Notes: a model not told the origin generated them from the sequence alone. A stretch of 64,000 nt of DNA from Druceiella hillmani (GCA_039881145.1 JAYKKI010000015.1:25194001-25258000), one strand, 5' to 3'; positions 35,645 through 46,730 are shown, counted from the first letter of the stretch. Numbers and translations: made by a program.

Positions 35645-36105
35645 ATATTTAACCTGCTTGAAAATGCTCCTCATCGTCAAAAAGGATCCATTCTTTTTTA
35701 CGCGTTAACATTCAATGTAAAAATGGCTCATCTTTATGTCGCGGCAGCTAAGAAAATAACCTTGAAAATATTTCTATTCTGAAATTCGTTTAATTTGGAA
35801 GGAATCTATCTATTCAGCTTAGTAATCTTGTTGATTCGTTTCAAATGGTTCAATATGTCGAATTTGCTGCTAATTCAAAAGAAATTTAGGATGCATCGAT
35901 TCCAATGTAACTTTCAATTCTTCATTATTCACCTTGCACTTAGGTCACCCACATGATTCATTTGGAAGACCAAAATCACCTGATTGGAATCTTTTTAAGA
36001 CATTGTCACCTTATACTTCATTAGATACATCCTTGCTAGATACCTTGTTGATGTTTTGAGCAGTTTGCATTGCATTAATTGCATGGCCAAATTAATATTC
36101 CAATA
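35645..36105 (-). pseudogene. mariner transposase relic, N-terminal half
   Basis: On the minus strand, from high to low coordinates, the reading gives AQNINKVSSKDVSNE, then KRFQSGDFGLPNES, then KVNNEELKVTLES. After frame changes it gives KRINK and then KDEPFLH and EWILFDDEEHFQAG. This is the order found in mariner transposases: two helix-turn-helix regions joined by a RxxSGDF linker, then the DExKWILFD segment that holds the first catalytic Asp. That Asp is replaced by Lys here. Stops and frameshifts are frequent, and the C-terminal half with the other two Asp residues is missing. It belongs to a different lineage from the relic at 47.7 kb. A (TA)n tract lies about 230 bp beyond its 3' end. 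Confidence 0.75.
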
Positions 36106-36189
36106 TAACGCTAACTTATTTATGGCATACAAAATATAATCCGTAAAAATAACCTAATTTTTCAATATATAAACTATAATCGTCTAAGA

Positions 36190-36215
36190 GTGTGTATACA
36201 TATCTATATGTGTAT

Positions 36216-36251
<36 letters not shown>

Positions 36252-36289
36252 GTGTATATGTATATATATATATACATATATATATATAC

Positions 36290-36329
<40 letters not shown>
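36190..36329. repeat. compound (TA)n/(CA)n microsatellite
   Basis: About 140 bp of TA and CA dinucleotides with short interruptions, just upstream of the mariner relic in its own orientation. Confidence 0.95.
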
Positions 36330-36331
<2 letters not shown>

Positions 36332-36493
36332 TAAGTGTACATTAGGTTACGTATGGTTTTTGTCGTTCCATTGACTCTGCCACGTTTTATTTATACAAAC
36401 TTGGTAAAAAATTGTATTCAAAGGAGAATAGTATATGCCTGCACTTGAAAAACACTGTAAAGGATTTTTCCACTTAATAATGTTCATAAAGCA

Positions 36494-36547
36494 TCGGCAC
36501 TGTTATAAAGGATAGTTTACGTATGTATCCTTTACAACAGTGGCGAC
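36494..36547. repeat. imperfect hairpin, about 22-bp stem
   Basis: CACTGTTATAAAGGATA pairs with TATCCTTTACAACAGTG with one mismatch across an 11-nt loop, and pairing continues weakly outward (TCGG/CGAC). A related phrase CACTGTAAAGGAT lies about 45 bp upstream. The size is near that of a very small pre-miRNA, but no other support exists. Confidence 0.55.
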
Positions 36548-37065
36548 GTTGTGACATTAGATTATTGTAGACTTATTGCTGTACGAAATCTAATTGTTGG
36601 TGTCACAGACGAACACTTGAAAATAAACAGCTGTTATGTACCAGTAACTTAAAAGACACTATTGTCACTTCATTTTATCAATAATGAATTGAGGAACTGG
36701 AGGAAAAGTATTCGTTGATTTTAATTTGGAACATATGCTACCATAGTCAATCCGAGACTAAAATTACGAGTTTCCTCAACCTTGTATATTGTTTTATTTC
36801 TATAAAAATTAGCATTTCTCTACTCAGTTTCCCCATAACCCTTCAGCCATATGCAAATCTCAGTACACATATATAGGAAAACGCTAACTAAACCAGCCTT
36901 TAATTCAATTCCTCTGGGCAAACAAACGAAAAATCAGAAGGTCCCCCACAAGAATTATACTTTTAGGCTTTTTGCTGTACGTCATGTAGAAAAAATAAAT
37001 AGACTTAAATATATATAAAAATCATAGGACTTAAGTATAAGGAATTAAATATTTACTTTACATAT
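36548..37065. other. spacer
   Basis: No gene or repeat of note was seen. Confidence 0.5.
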
Positions 37066-37066
37066 A

Positions 37067-37142
<76 letters not shown>

Positions 37143-37158
37143 TATATATATGTATATA
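37066..37158. repeat. (TA)n microsatellite
   Basis: About 93 bp of AT dinucleotides with ACA, AGA and AAA interruptions. Confidence 0.96.
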
Positions 37159-37539
37159 AACCCTGTATATGTGGAAGTCGTGCATAAATAATTGGTATAA
37201 GTCAAATAATTACTAATTTAATTGCATTACTGGTTATATATTATATTTAAGTAGTAATTATTAATTTATATAAGTCACACATTCAAACTCTACATACTGC
37301 AATACGCATTTAGAGCCAATTTAAATCAAAGTGAAACTTGTTGACGATTGAAATATTGGCTTGGCTTATATATAACGACTCACTTTGTAATCTTTCAAAC
37401 TTTTAAAATATTTTTATTTACAAAAAAAATTCAGTGAACAATATAGATCTTAAAATTGTTAATTACTTATTGCCATCCATTAGACGGTGACTAGACGCCA
37501 TTTTTCAAGAATTCAGAGACTTGATAACCATCGACGAAA
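37159..37539. other. spacer
   Basis: No gene was seen; AT-rich DNA with short local duplications of TAATTATTAATTTA type. Confidence 0.5.
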
Positions 37540-37760
37540 TTAAGAGAAAGTGAAAGCAACATATTACCGAGTGTCGCGTGTAACAAAAGCACCTCGGAAC
37601 TATTTCTCTTTTTTCCAAATAGCAGCAGCCTACTTTGACGCTGGTCGCGTTTACATCATCTGTTACGTTATCCTAAAAGTTCATAACATGCATGTCACGT
37701 GCAATTCATAAGTAGTATATAAGAAATTCCAGTCAACCCAGTCCACTATTACAGGCCCAT
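37540..37760 (+). promoter_or_regulatory. GC-richer island with a TATA-like box
   Basis: The block contains GAGTGTCGCGTGTAAC, ACGCTGGTCGCGTTTAC and ATGTCACGTGCAAT. It then has TATATAAG at 37716-37723. CACGTG is an E-box. A TATA-like octamer downstream of a complex block looks promoter-like, but I find no arthropod initiator (TCAGT) about 30 bp later and no gene follows. Confidence 0.22.
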
Positions 37761-37820
37761 CACTTTTGGACTGAGCTGACTGATGGTTTTTTTTCTTGTG
37801 AAAATCGGTAATCAGTCCTC

Positions 37821-37858
37821 TTATGAGAACTAGTGGTCAGTAATTCTAGCTCTCATAA
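37821..37858. repeat. 13-bp hairpin
   Basis: TTATGAGAACTAG pairs with CTAGCTCTCATAA across 12 nt with one mismatch. Confidence 0.6.
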
Positions 37859-38036
37859 AATGCTTCAGAGACTACTCATTTTAAAATACACTTAAAAGTG
37901 GATTTTAAATTATTAGCCAATCCAACGCTTGTAAAATAGCAAGTTATTAAACGGCAGATAATCCAACATTTCTCAGATTGCAGTGGATTGTAATGTTATA
38001 TAACCGAATCGCTGAACAAGCTGAGGACGACGGAGG

Positions 38037-38039
<3 letters not shown>

Positions 38040-38092
<53 letters not shown>
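38040..38092. repeat. (TA)n microsatellite
   Basis: About 53 bp of uninterrupted AT dinucleotides at the left edge of repeat family C copy 1. Microsatellites often grow at the ends of short interspersed elements. Confidence 0.97.
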
Positions 38093-38096
<4 letters not shown>

Positions 38097-38385
38097 CAAC
38101 GCCATTTTATTTTTCTTACAACAAAAATGTAACATTCGGTAAACAGTCGTAGGAACTTCTCGTATGCAAATTTAGTTGGATGTTGCATTTATTGGATGGA
38201 AGTATTTATTACTTATTAGTTTTAAAATTAAATAAACAAAATATATCCATTAAGCATATCTAGAAAAAAAAATAAAGGATAAGGGAACTATAAATTTTTA
38301 ACCTCTTACATGAAGGTAAATTCTTATTTCCTCACATAATATTTTCAATATTTCTTATTTATTCGTCCATATAAGTGAAAAAAGC
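38093..38385 (+). repeat. dispersed repeat family C, copy 1
   Basis: The block contains AAAATGTAACATTCGGTAAA, GTCGTAGGAACTTCTCGTAT, TTTAGTTGGATGTT and TTAACCTCTTACATGAAGGT. All recur in the same order at 40.26-40.52 kb. The two are direct repeats about 2.17 kb apart with visible small gaps. No protein frame is shared. The second copy sits inside a LINE relic, so this is most likely a small mobile element. Confidence 0.8.
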
Positions 38386-38889
38386 AATATAACATTAATT
38401 TGTCAAATCTTAAAAGTTTCTTACAATTTAGTTCCGATAAAAGTGGTAACCTGACATATGAGATATTTGTGGTCAACAAAACTTATTGAAAATATATTAT
38501 ATTATATCAGTAAAATGGTATGAATCAGTTGTAAAATATCAACTTATTGATAATTTGTAATATTATGATATTAGTAAAATAGAATAAATCAGCTGTAAAA
38601 TATGGAAGGCGATCTTATGAATGCTTTTAACCAACATAAACCATGAAAATATTTGTACTCTGAAAAAGCATTTGTCAATAAATTTTTCTCATTTTGAATT
38701 ATATAAATTCTTATTAACAAATATTTTGTGATTAGTCAATTCAACATAAATATTCAATATCTGCTCTTTAGTAATTGGTTAATTTACAAAAGCAAAAAAG
38801 TATATTCAAACCAACCTTCCCTGTGTACACTTTCACAGTATTCCAACACGTAATAAATTAATAAAAATATCAAGACTTGAAAGGCTAAA
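38386..38889. other. AT-rich spacer
   Basis: No gene was seen. Near 38500-38600 the phrases TCAGTTGTAAAATAT and TCAGCTGTAAAATAT are a diverged local duplication. Confidence 0.5.
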
Positions 38890-39055
38890 AATATAAAATG
38901 CTGAAACATAATGGAATAGACATGACGTCGGAGTTAAAGGAGTGAGGTCATCGCCCCTGCGATCGTGCACGTCCTGTTTTACTCCCTCATGCCTGTGGAA
39001 GTTTGTTTCGCTTAGTGAAATAGCATGTCGTTCCATGAGACAGAGGGGGAACTTA
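38890..39055. promoter_or_regulatory. GC-richer island
   Basis: The block includes GACATGACGTCGG, AGGTCATCGCCCCTGCGATC and CATGCCTGTGGAAG. A 67-codon minus frame (38833-39036) covers it but is unrecognised. TGACGTC resembles a CRE site and AGGTCA a nuclear-receptor half-site. It could be regulatory or part of an unknown element. Confidence 0.22.
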
Positions 39056-39109
39056 ATAACCTTACTGCATTACTATAAGGGTCTTAAAACGTTTATTTCC
39101 TAATATTAG

Positions 39110-39300
39110 GTGGTGTGTCCTCAAAGATATACTAAAAATATGTATGACCCTCTCTTTTATTTCCGAAACTAATTAACTTAGTATTATATATCAAAAAGAG
39201 TTTTAGGTGCTTACGCAAAGTTTGTAAAAAATTATAACTATAATTTTAGATGTCATATTTTTGTCATATGCATGAAAATGTATTGTCCTCTTAGTAAATT
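39110..39300 (+). repeat. interspersed repeat family A, copy 5 (diverged)
   Basis: CTCAAAGATATACTAAAAAT, TTTCCGAAACTAATTAACTT and ACGCAAAGTTTGTAAAAA appear in the family A order, followed by ATTTTAGATGTCA. It is shorter and more diverged than the copies near 28 and 31 kb. Confidence 0.45.
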
Positions 39301-39589
39301 TCGCTTAAATAATATTGCGATTTAATGCCAAGTTTGAAAATTGTTCGGTATTTTATCTCGGCATAGATAAATATTAATACGTTATTTATTACCCAATTAA
39401 TTTTTCCATTCTATTTCTCGATATGTTCCTCATGTTATTATTTATGAGGAATAGATCGAATCCTTCTTCCCACTTGTGGGTGCCTTTCTCATAATATATA
39501 TTCCGTTAATATTAAATAAAACATGCTATGAAAATACATATTTGGCAGTATCGTTTTTTAAGTTTGAGGTCTTGAGTTCACATCACTTT

Positions 39590-41400
39590 TTCCGGCTCAC
39601 CATATCTATACATGTTTGCAATCAAAGCAATTAGAATCAAAGTAACATACATTTATCAGAGTATTCTCCACAGACAGTTTTACCGCACACAGTGAAACGT
39701 CTTCCAACAATCAATAAAGCATATCAGCATTCAACACTCGGCTCTTTGCTATCGCCTGCTTTGCGTGAGCTCTGTGTGATAACTTCGGCTTGTTAACTTG
39801 CTATGATTAGAAGAGTCTATTGGTAAAATACAGCATTATATATCTGGCATGAGATATCTATTCGATAGTTTTTAGAAGTTTTGAATACTTTTTTCTAAAG
39901 TAGGATAAGAAGTGATTATTTGCATTTGCTGACCTACTAGCCTATTCTCGGCAACTAGTTCAATGTAAGTCTAACACTTGTTTCCTTCAGGTATTTCATC
40001 TCTTTGGCAGAAATATTATCTCTTCCGAGCGATTTGTTTATGTTTAATATTTGTAGAGTACTCACTTCGAACTTGAATATATCAAGTTCCATAAGTTTTT
40101 ACATCTGCATGAGGAGATTACGGGGTTTCCAATTGTCAATGTATATGATTTGATAGTAGGACAGCTATCTGTAGACAACTTAACCAATTTCTGTCAACTG
40201 ATTTCTTTTATCATCCTCAATGGCCTAGAATTTAAACGTCCGCTCTACGTTAAGGCTTAAAAAAAACAACAATACCTTTTTTTTACAATAAAAACGTAAC
40301 ATTCGATAAACTGTCGTAGGAACTTCTCGTATGCTGGTTTAGTTGGATGTTCATTTAAATATTTGTTACTTAATAGTTTTGAAATGCAATAAACAAAGCA
40401 TACCCAATAAGTGTATCAGGAAAAAAAATAAAAGATAACGGAACTATAAATTGTTAACCTCTTACATGAAGGTAAGTTATTTCTTGATTCTTCGTCCACA
40501 TAAATGAAAAAAAACATTCAGAAACAAATAACAGTGCGGATTCTACGCATGCTACATGGAATTTAGATATTCGCTGTGACCTCCGCGGCAAAATTATTTC
40601 ACTTTTACTGCGAATCATTGATACTGGACATGTACGTCCGAGTCCAAGTTTGCTTTTACTAATTTCTCTCTTTTTCGAATGTTATTTGACGATTTCTCTG
40701 TTAACCATACCTTCTTTGAGGCATCTGTTTTTATACTCTTACTGCGATGATAAGTTCTTTCACTTTACTACAATTGGTGTAACCATTACTGCTACTAAGA
40801 GATTGTGCCCGTTCAAGTCTCAAAATAAATTCATGTCTTGCTGATACGTAATCTCTATTACTGGGTCACGGCAATATCATAAATTTTATTTCCATATCGA
40901 TTTCTAGGTCTGATCAGTATATACTCTTTCTTGAAAGATGTTTGAACGCTAGAGTTTTAGGACAAAAATGGAAATATATCTCACGTCTATCTTTCCTATC
41001 TCCAAGATCATACTTCCCATCTGCTCTACTCAAGTCATCTCATACTATCGTCCCATTTTGATATTAAATTCCCTTATTAGTAGCGTAACATTGCTCTTTG
41101 GAACACTTCTAAGAGTATCTTTAAGTTTCCGGTAGAATTCTTCAATATCTTCACCCGATGAACTGGCTGTTGGTGCATAAGTGACATGGTTTCCAGTTCA
41201 TTTGCACCTTTAGGATGCGGTTACTCATTGTATTGTATACGTATATAATAAATATTTGACTCAGAGTGTATATATATAATGCTACCTCGTTTTCACTTAC
41301 TTTTTCGGTCTTAAATAAAAGCCTGATCCTCTCATGTGAGATTGTATAACGGCAAGTATCCTCAGATCATAGCGATGTTCTACTTTACACATGATTTCTA
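39590..41400 (-). pseudogene. RTE-type LINE relic (endonuclease and RT), interrupted
   Basis: On the minus strand from about 41400 downward, the reading gives VEHRYDLRILAV and MRGSGF. It then gives YAPTASSSGEDIEEFY with LRSVPKSNVTLLIREFN, an apurinic-type endonuclease/phosphatase segment of the kind in RTE LINEs (YAPT...EEFY...L.GDFNAKVG). Later come DLGDR-type and FILRLERAQSL fragments. After a 257-bp foreign insert (family C), the RT start appears near 40080-39985 as FKFEVSTL and INKSLGRDNISAKEMKYL, resembling the family's KSPGxDxIPAExxK motif. Weaker RT similarity runs to about 39590. Stops and frame shifts are frequent, and in the GDFNAKVG motif the catalytic Asp is Glu (REFNIK). The relic is dead. 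Confidence 0.7.
40259..40515 (+). repeat. dispersed repeat family C, copy 2, nested in the LINE relic
   Basis: This copy has AAAACGTAACATTCGATAAA, GTCGTAGGAACTTCTCGTAT, TTTAGTTGGATGTT and TTAACCTCTTACATGAAGGT, matching 38.1-38.4 kb. It lies between the endonuclease and reverse transcriptase parts of the RTE relic. It therefore inserted after the LINE, which shows it was mobile. Target duplications could not be fixed by eye. Confidence 0.8.
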
Positions 41401-41925
41401 TATTCCCTGGTCAAATCATATTTCTAATATTTCATGTGCCAAAATTTATCATCTTGCAGAACTGCGACCAAGTTGTATGCATTTTGTTGTCATTAAGAGC
41501 CTCTTGTCCTCACTAAGCCGCTACAGTGTAACAAGTGGAATACTTCGCTCGATGTAATCGGGATTTTATATGGCACTGGGTTGTAGCTGAATATCACACC
41601 TTAACTCTCTTATTATTTTTAGAAGAAGTAGTACAGTGGTACCCATTTCTTTCTGCATCGCAATGATATTATGGATTGGTGGTTAAAGCGCCCTGTTGTC
41701 GACATCTGAGATCCGGATGAAGTTATGTGTTATATCTGGAATCGTATTCATGTCAGCTCGATAAGTTACTCGACGTAACAGGATTCACCATGTTCATAGT
41801 GTGTTCATTTGTTTCAATGTTATTATAATTAAATTTTAATAAAAGTAGTAAAATGTTCATGATATTCGTGAATCTTACCTAAGTATTATTACAGTTAACA
41901 AGGAGTATCTGCGTCAGTATTATTT

Positions 41926-41927
<2 letters not shown>
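41401..41927. other. spacer, possibly the LINE 5' end
   Basis: A 73-codon plus frame (41336-41557) is antisense to the presumed 5' part of the LINE and is not a gene. The stretch up to about 41780 is moderately complex and may be the LINE 5' region, but no motif could be aligned. Confidence 0.35.

Positions 41928-41979
<52 letters not shown>
41928..41979. repeat. (TA)n microsatellite
   Basis: About 52 bp of uninterrupted AT dinucleotides. Confidence 0.97.
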
Positions 41980-41982
<3 letters not shown>

Positions 41983-44099
41983 CAGCAATATTTTGAGTGT
42001 AATTATTTATATTCATTTATAAAAGTGTAATTGGGAAACAACGTCAGTCTTCATGTGGTAAATTTGGAGTAGACAATACACAACTGTCTATGATATATAG
42101 CTACAACTGTTAAGTTTATGTATTACTCCTATCTTTAAGAGAAAATATGTCCTAAAAGGTAACTTGAATAGTTTATAATAAAAGCGGTTAACATTTTTGT
42201 AGATTTTCACGTTAAAAATTTTCCTCATAATTATATAGGATACATTTCTATCCTCTTTAATCATTATAGCTCGTTACCTTCAAAGAGTCGACATATACTA
42301 AATACCATATTTATATCCGACTACCATCAACTGTAGGGCACTAAATGATTATATCGTATAAACCATTTTTGTACCAAACCATAAAATATAAACCATTAAA
42401 CACTACATCCTTCTCTTTCAATTTAAAATGATTCGGTTTAGTAAGAATAAACTGTATGATACGACATATATAACGAATTCATATTAAACTAAATAAAGTC
42501 ATATATTTTTAAATAAATGAAAATGTGTTACAAAATAAATAAAGGTCAAAAATAAAGTAAGGTAAGATCCATAATACATTAGTGACTGTATCGTAACTCA
42601 TAACGTCTGGATAGAAAGATCTGAAAAGATAGGACATTAAATTTCAACATAATAAAATAAAAAAACTGATTCAAATAAGTTTACTGCTATTCAACACGGC
42701 TTAATTTACACAATAAAATTACCCACGAGTGTTTTTAATTAAATTCCCCAAGAACAATAATTTTATTCATCCCAACTTTACATATCAACTTCAGCCCAAA
42801 TCTATAAATAATTTCTTGAAGGAAAATAATAGTGGAATGCAATGCCTTATAGGTAAAAAAACGTCATCGTCTTCAAGCAAAGTCTGCAATAAAGTTTATT
42901 ATATGATCTGTAGTTATAATGCATGCAATTTTAAATAAAATGTATAAACTTCATTATACTTAGCTAACTTACTAAAACCTACTTGTGTGAAATTACAAGC
43001 GTATTGCGAGAAAACAGTTTTCTACAAGTAAGTAAAACTACGTAATCAATTTTACTTCAAGCGGCCCGCAGCGTACATCTGTATTCAGAACAAAATAATC
43101 CCGTGTACTGTGCTGTAACTAACGAATTATCTCTCATTAGAAGTAAAAAAAGTGATAAGAATAAAAGTAGCTAGTTTTTCATTTTAAAAATACACATATT
43201 ACATTTATATATGTGAATTCATTGAATTATTTATTTTTTCCTATTTGCGTTTATTTCATTAGTTTTTTATTGTGAATGTCCATTTTCATCCTAACTGGAA
43301 AATTTTTTGCTCCGTAGATTGTAATTCAAGTAAAATTTTTCGATTTATATTTTATTAAAAAAATAATATGAGAATAATACGTCGAAGTCAATTCTGAAAA
43401 TACGAGTATCTTATAAACGTATTGTAATTCATTTTTAAATGTGAAAGTCCTTGTGGTTAGCCGATAGTGATTTTGAACAAAATATTGTGCCGGTCTTGTG
43501 ATATTTTATTTTTCTGTAAAAAAATAAAGATATTTCAATGGTAAAATTTATTTCAAAAATGCTATTACTGTGAAAAAAGGGCTGTCAAACATCAAAATTA
43601 AAATCTCTTTTCATGCAATCATTCTTGCACATTTAAACTTTTAAATTTTTTTTATATAATACCTGTTTGTAATTTCAATACGCAATTTATTGCAAAGATC
43701 GCAATTTGTACAAGACATATTTTTCAAAACAATTTCTTATTGTAAAATAATCGCGAGTAAATATAATTTTCATTCAATATATAATTTAAAATGTACATTT
43801 TTTCGTTTAATTACCGACAAACATTGAAATTTCCACTGGTGTTAAACTACATTTGTCCCAATTTAACTAGTTGGACCAATTGTGATAAATAGCATTATCG
43901 TTGGATATTACGAGAAAAAGTTAACAAATAACATATCAATGCAAAACGTGGACGTAGTTATCTTGAATATGTTTGTTTAGTTCACAATTTAACACCATTT
44001 GCGTTAATATATCTGCTTATGTGGTCTTATTTTTTGCCTTCAGTCATGAATCAATGATGTATTATATTAATAGAAAATTAAAACAAGAAGCGTAAAATT
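41980..44099. other. AT-rich spacer
   Basis: No gene was seen. A 69-codon frame (42729-42938, plus) is unrecognised. A small complex patch at 43040-43140 includes GCGGCCCGCAGCG. Confidence 0.45.
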
Positions 44100-44149
44100 G
44101 GCAAGAATTCGATTGGTAACTTGATTATGTTACCAATCGAATACTTGTC
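44100..44149. repeat. 21-bp hairpin
   Basis: GGCAAGAATTCGATTGGTAA (first 20 of 21 bases) pairs with GTTACCAATCGAATACTTGT with two mismatches across an 8-nt loop. This is one of the stronger short hairpins in the window. Confidence 0.75.
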
Positions 44150-44229
44150 AATTCACGTGGCATTGGTACTTTGATAAGGAGATTTTTGGTAACAATAAAA
44201 TAGAAATATGCTTCACTTATTTTTTATAC

Positions 44230-44480
44230 GTGCTTCTTTTAGTAGCATGACCAACGCGAAAAGCACTGCACGTTCCTGGAAAACAAACTCCATACCCGGA
44301 GAGCACATCAAGTAAACAATTCATTCCCGCTTTTACTTCTCATATGAATTATTTCTAAGCAACGTTCGCGATTTATAGTGCCGCCATTGTTTTCCTGGCG
44401 CAGTTTTCCACACAGTGAAAATAAGTGGATTCCATCCGAGAGCTTCTATTACCTATGTAGTCGTGTCGTAGCTCTGATTT
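44230..44480. promoter_or_regulatory. GC-richer island, candidate cis-regulatory DNA
   Basis: The block contains ATACCCGGAGAGC, AACGTTCGCGATTTATAG, TGCCGCCATTGTTTTCC and GGATTCCATCCGAG. No frame explains it. GCCATTGTTTT resembles a Sox-type site and TTTATAG a Hox-type core, but these are weak matches. Confidence 0.27.
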
Positions 44481-44575
44481 ATGAACGAAAAAATAGAGTT
44501 TTTCACCGCTATCATTTCCTCCACTGATCCAATGGAACTCAGCTAGTTTTGAGTAGACACTGTAGCTAAAATATT

Positions 44576-44583
44576 ATACATAT

Positions 44584-44630
<47 letters not shown>

Positions 44631-44649
44631 TTTATATATGTGTGTGTGT
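44576..44649. repeat. (TA)n-(TG)n microsatellite
   Basis: AT dinucleotides followed by GTGTGTGTGT. Confidence 0.96.
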
Positions 44650-44958
44650 CATTAGAATGCAGCGCTCCTGAAAATGTAACGGATGTGAATATTGCAGGTG
44701 TCTATTTTTATAGGGGACTCGAATTTTTATTTTTCGTATGTATAGTAAAAGCCCTAATTTCAAAAGAATTTTCTTCAGGGAAGCTCTATTAAACATGAAA
44801 AATAACGATAATCCATTTTTGTTACTTCTCTTACCCAATATTATGTCAACCGAAACTTTACATGAATATTAAGCAGATAATTAAGACATATCACAATGAC
44901 AACTTTTTTATTTTTGCCGAAATTTTGGTAGTTCTAAAATTTCTAAGCAAATTTTTCT
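44650..44958. other. spacer
   Basis: No gene was seen; the 68-codon minus frame at 44632-44838 is unrecognised and enters the microsatellite. Confidence 0.45.
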
Positions 44959-44968
44959 TGTGTGTGTG

Positions 44969-45034
<66 letters not shown>
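44959..45034. repeat. (TG)n-(TA)n microsatellite
   Basis: TGTGTGTGTG followed by about 65 bp of AT dinucleotides. Confidence 0.96.
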
Positions 45035-45038
<4 letters not shown>

Positions 45039-45212
45039 CTTTTGCAAAAAACATACAGAAATAAACCATATCAGAGTTATTTTATTATTATTTGATGCAT
45101 TTTATATAGAGACATGATGAGAATATTGTCATTTATTATTGAGATATCGTTTTTATCTACTTCAGTCATTAAAAATTCGGATAAATAAAAAAAAACCATG
45201 TAAAGTCCACAG

Positions 45213-46523
45213 ACGAACGTTTTCATACTGGTACATTAAAATGACTAAAGTTTATTTTTGAATATTTTTTATGAATTCAACATTAAACTTAAAAATTTAG
45301 TAACGAGTATGACCTCCTCTAACTAAAATCAATGCGCTTAATTTGCTAGGCATACTTTCGACGACGTTTTTTACCATTTCCTGAGGAACACGTTCCCATT
45401 CAGCGACTATCATATTTTTAAGGGCCTGAATGTTTTATGGAGCTGGTTTAAGGCTCTGACGCGTTTTTTGAGATTATCCCATATCCTATAGAACACCTAT
45501 AGGATTGAGGTCGGGACTTCTAGCTGGCCAGTCTAACCGACGAATTCCGGCCTCCTGCATATACGCATCAACGTCTCTAGAGCGGTGGGCGCGAGCATTG
45601 TCGTCCATGAAAATGGACTCGCCTCCAACTGTTTTAATGCGGGTTGGGCATGAGGAATAAGAACCTCTGTTATGTACCTTTACGCATTAAGTGTGCCATT
45701 TTCAATAAAAACTAACGGTACGGTCATCTGAGCTAATACCAACCCAAAACATTACGGAGCCTCCACCGTAAGGGGAAATTTCCTCAAAGCACACTTCTGC
45801 GAAGCATTCTCCAGGTCTTCGTAAGACTCGCCGACGTCGATGCTCACCACTAATCGATATACGAGCTTCATCTGAGAATAAAATACTATTCCAGTCTTGT
45901 TGAGTCCATGACGAAAAATTTCGAGCGAATCTCAATATTGCCATATTATACTAGATGCTCACGGAGCAATGTAGGGCCCCGAGCTGGGCGATAGCTACGT
46001 GTGTTGACGGCCTGAAGTCTCCTTCTGACAGTCCATAGGCTTACTCGTGTACCTCTGACGTCCTCGAGGTTCTGTTTGAGATCCACGTACGTAACTTAAC
46101 GATTTCGTAGCGCTTGACTGTCTATGAAGCGGTCGTCCGAAGGCTCAGTGCATCGTTTTTTTCCAGAACCGGGTCTTCTACTGACGGAGCCCGTTTCTTG
46201 GTATCATTGGCAGGACCTGTGGACGGTGGAACGGCTCACATTATACTGCTGAGGCACATAACATTGGCTACAGCCTTCTTCAAGCAGCGCAATACTTTTA
46301 ATAGCTCTTGTCGTTTTTTCAACCATACTGAGAACAGCAAACAGAAGTGAACTAATGCAGCAAACAGCAGAAATTTAATTAAAAATTATTCGTTAAAATA
46401 AAAACGTAACAAATGAAAAATAACTTAATAAGAGTTGGATTTCATTTACGTCAAAAATACGTTTTTGTCAGTGAAAGAGAATTTTCATTCAAAAAGAATA
46501 AATTTCAAATTTAGAACGTTCGT
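45213..46523 (-). mobile_element. Tc1-like transposon body, ends tentative
   Basis: The transposase relic fills most of this interval. ACGAACGTT at 45213-45221 and AACGTTCGT at 46515-46523 are exact inverted 9-mers outside the coding part. In from them, TTTATTTTTGAAT and ATTCAAAAAGAATAAA also correspond in inverted order. They may be remnants of the terminal inverted repeats, but no clean TA-flanked termini could be fixed. Confidence 0.4.
45297..46326 (-). pseudogene. Tc1-like transposase, near full length, inactivated
   Basis: Reading the minus strand from ATG at 46326, I see a paired-like helix-turn-helix (VEKTTRAIKSIALLEEG, then NVSRSTVHR), the linker ETGSVSRRPGSG and DDRFI. Further on come RGTRVSLWTVRRRL, SYRPARGP, and the first catalytic Asp in ILFSDEARI, then RRVLRRPGE and GGGSVMFWVGIS. 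The second Asp follows in FMDDNARAHRSRDV, then RLDWPARSPDLNPI. The third acidic residue, normally Glu after NPI, is lost in a small rearrangement. The C-terminal end SMPSKLSALILVRGGHTRY is followed by TAA at 45297. The span of about 343 codons equals the usual length. At least one nonsense codon in the N-terminal domain and several frameshifts make it dead. Confidence 0.93.
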
Positions 46524-46644
46524 TTTTATATGCCAGAGTACATTATATCTGCCAGTAACAACTACAATTAATACAACCTCTTAATAAATAATATTTTGTT
46601 AATAATATGACAAAATCAAAACAGCCCGTTTTTTATGCAAAAGA

Positions 46645-46645
<1 letters not shown>

Positions 46646-46730
<85 letters not shown>

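Noticed and set aside
41336..41557. 73-codon plus frame
   Set aside because: It overlaps the 5' part of the minus-strand LINE relic in antisense and has no motif.
46114..46350. 78-codon plus frame rich in Arg, Ser and Ala
   Set aside because: It is antisense to the N-terminal part of the Tc1 transposase relic.
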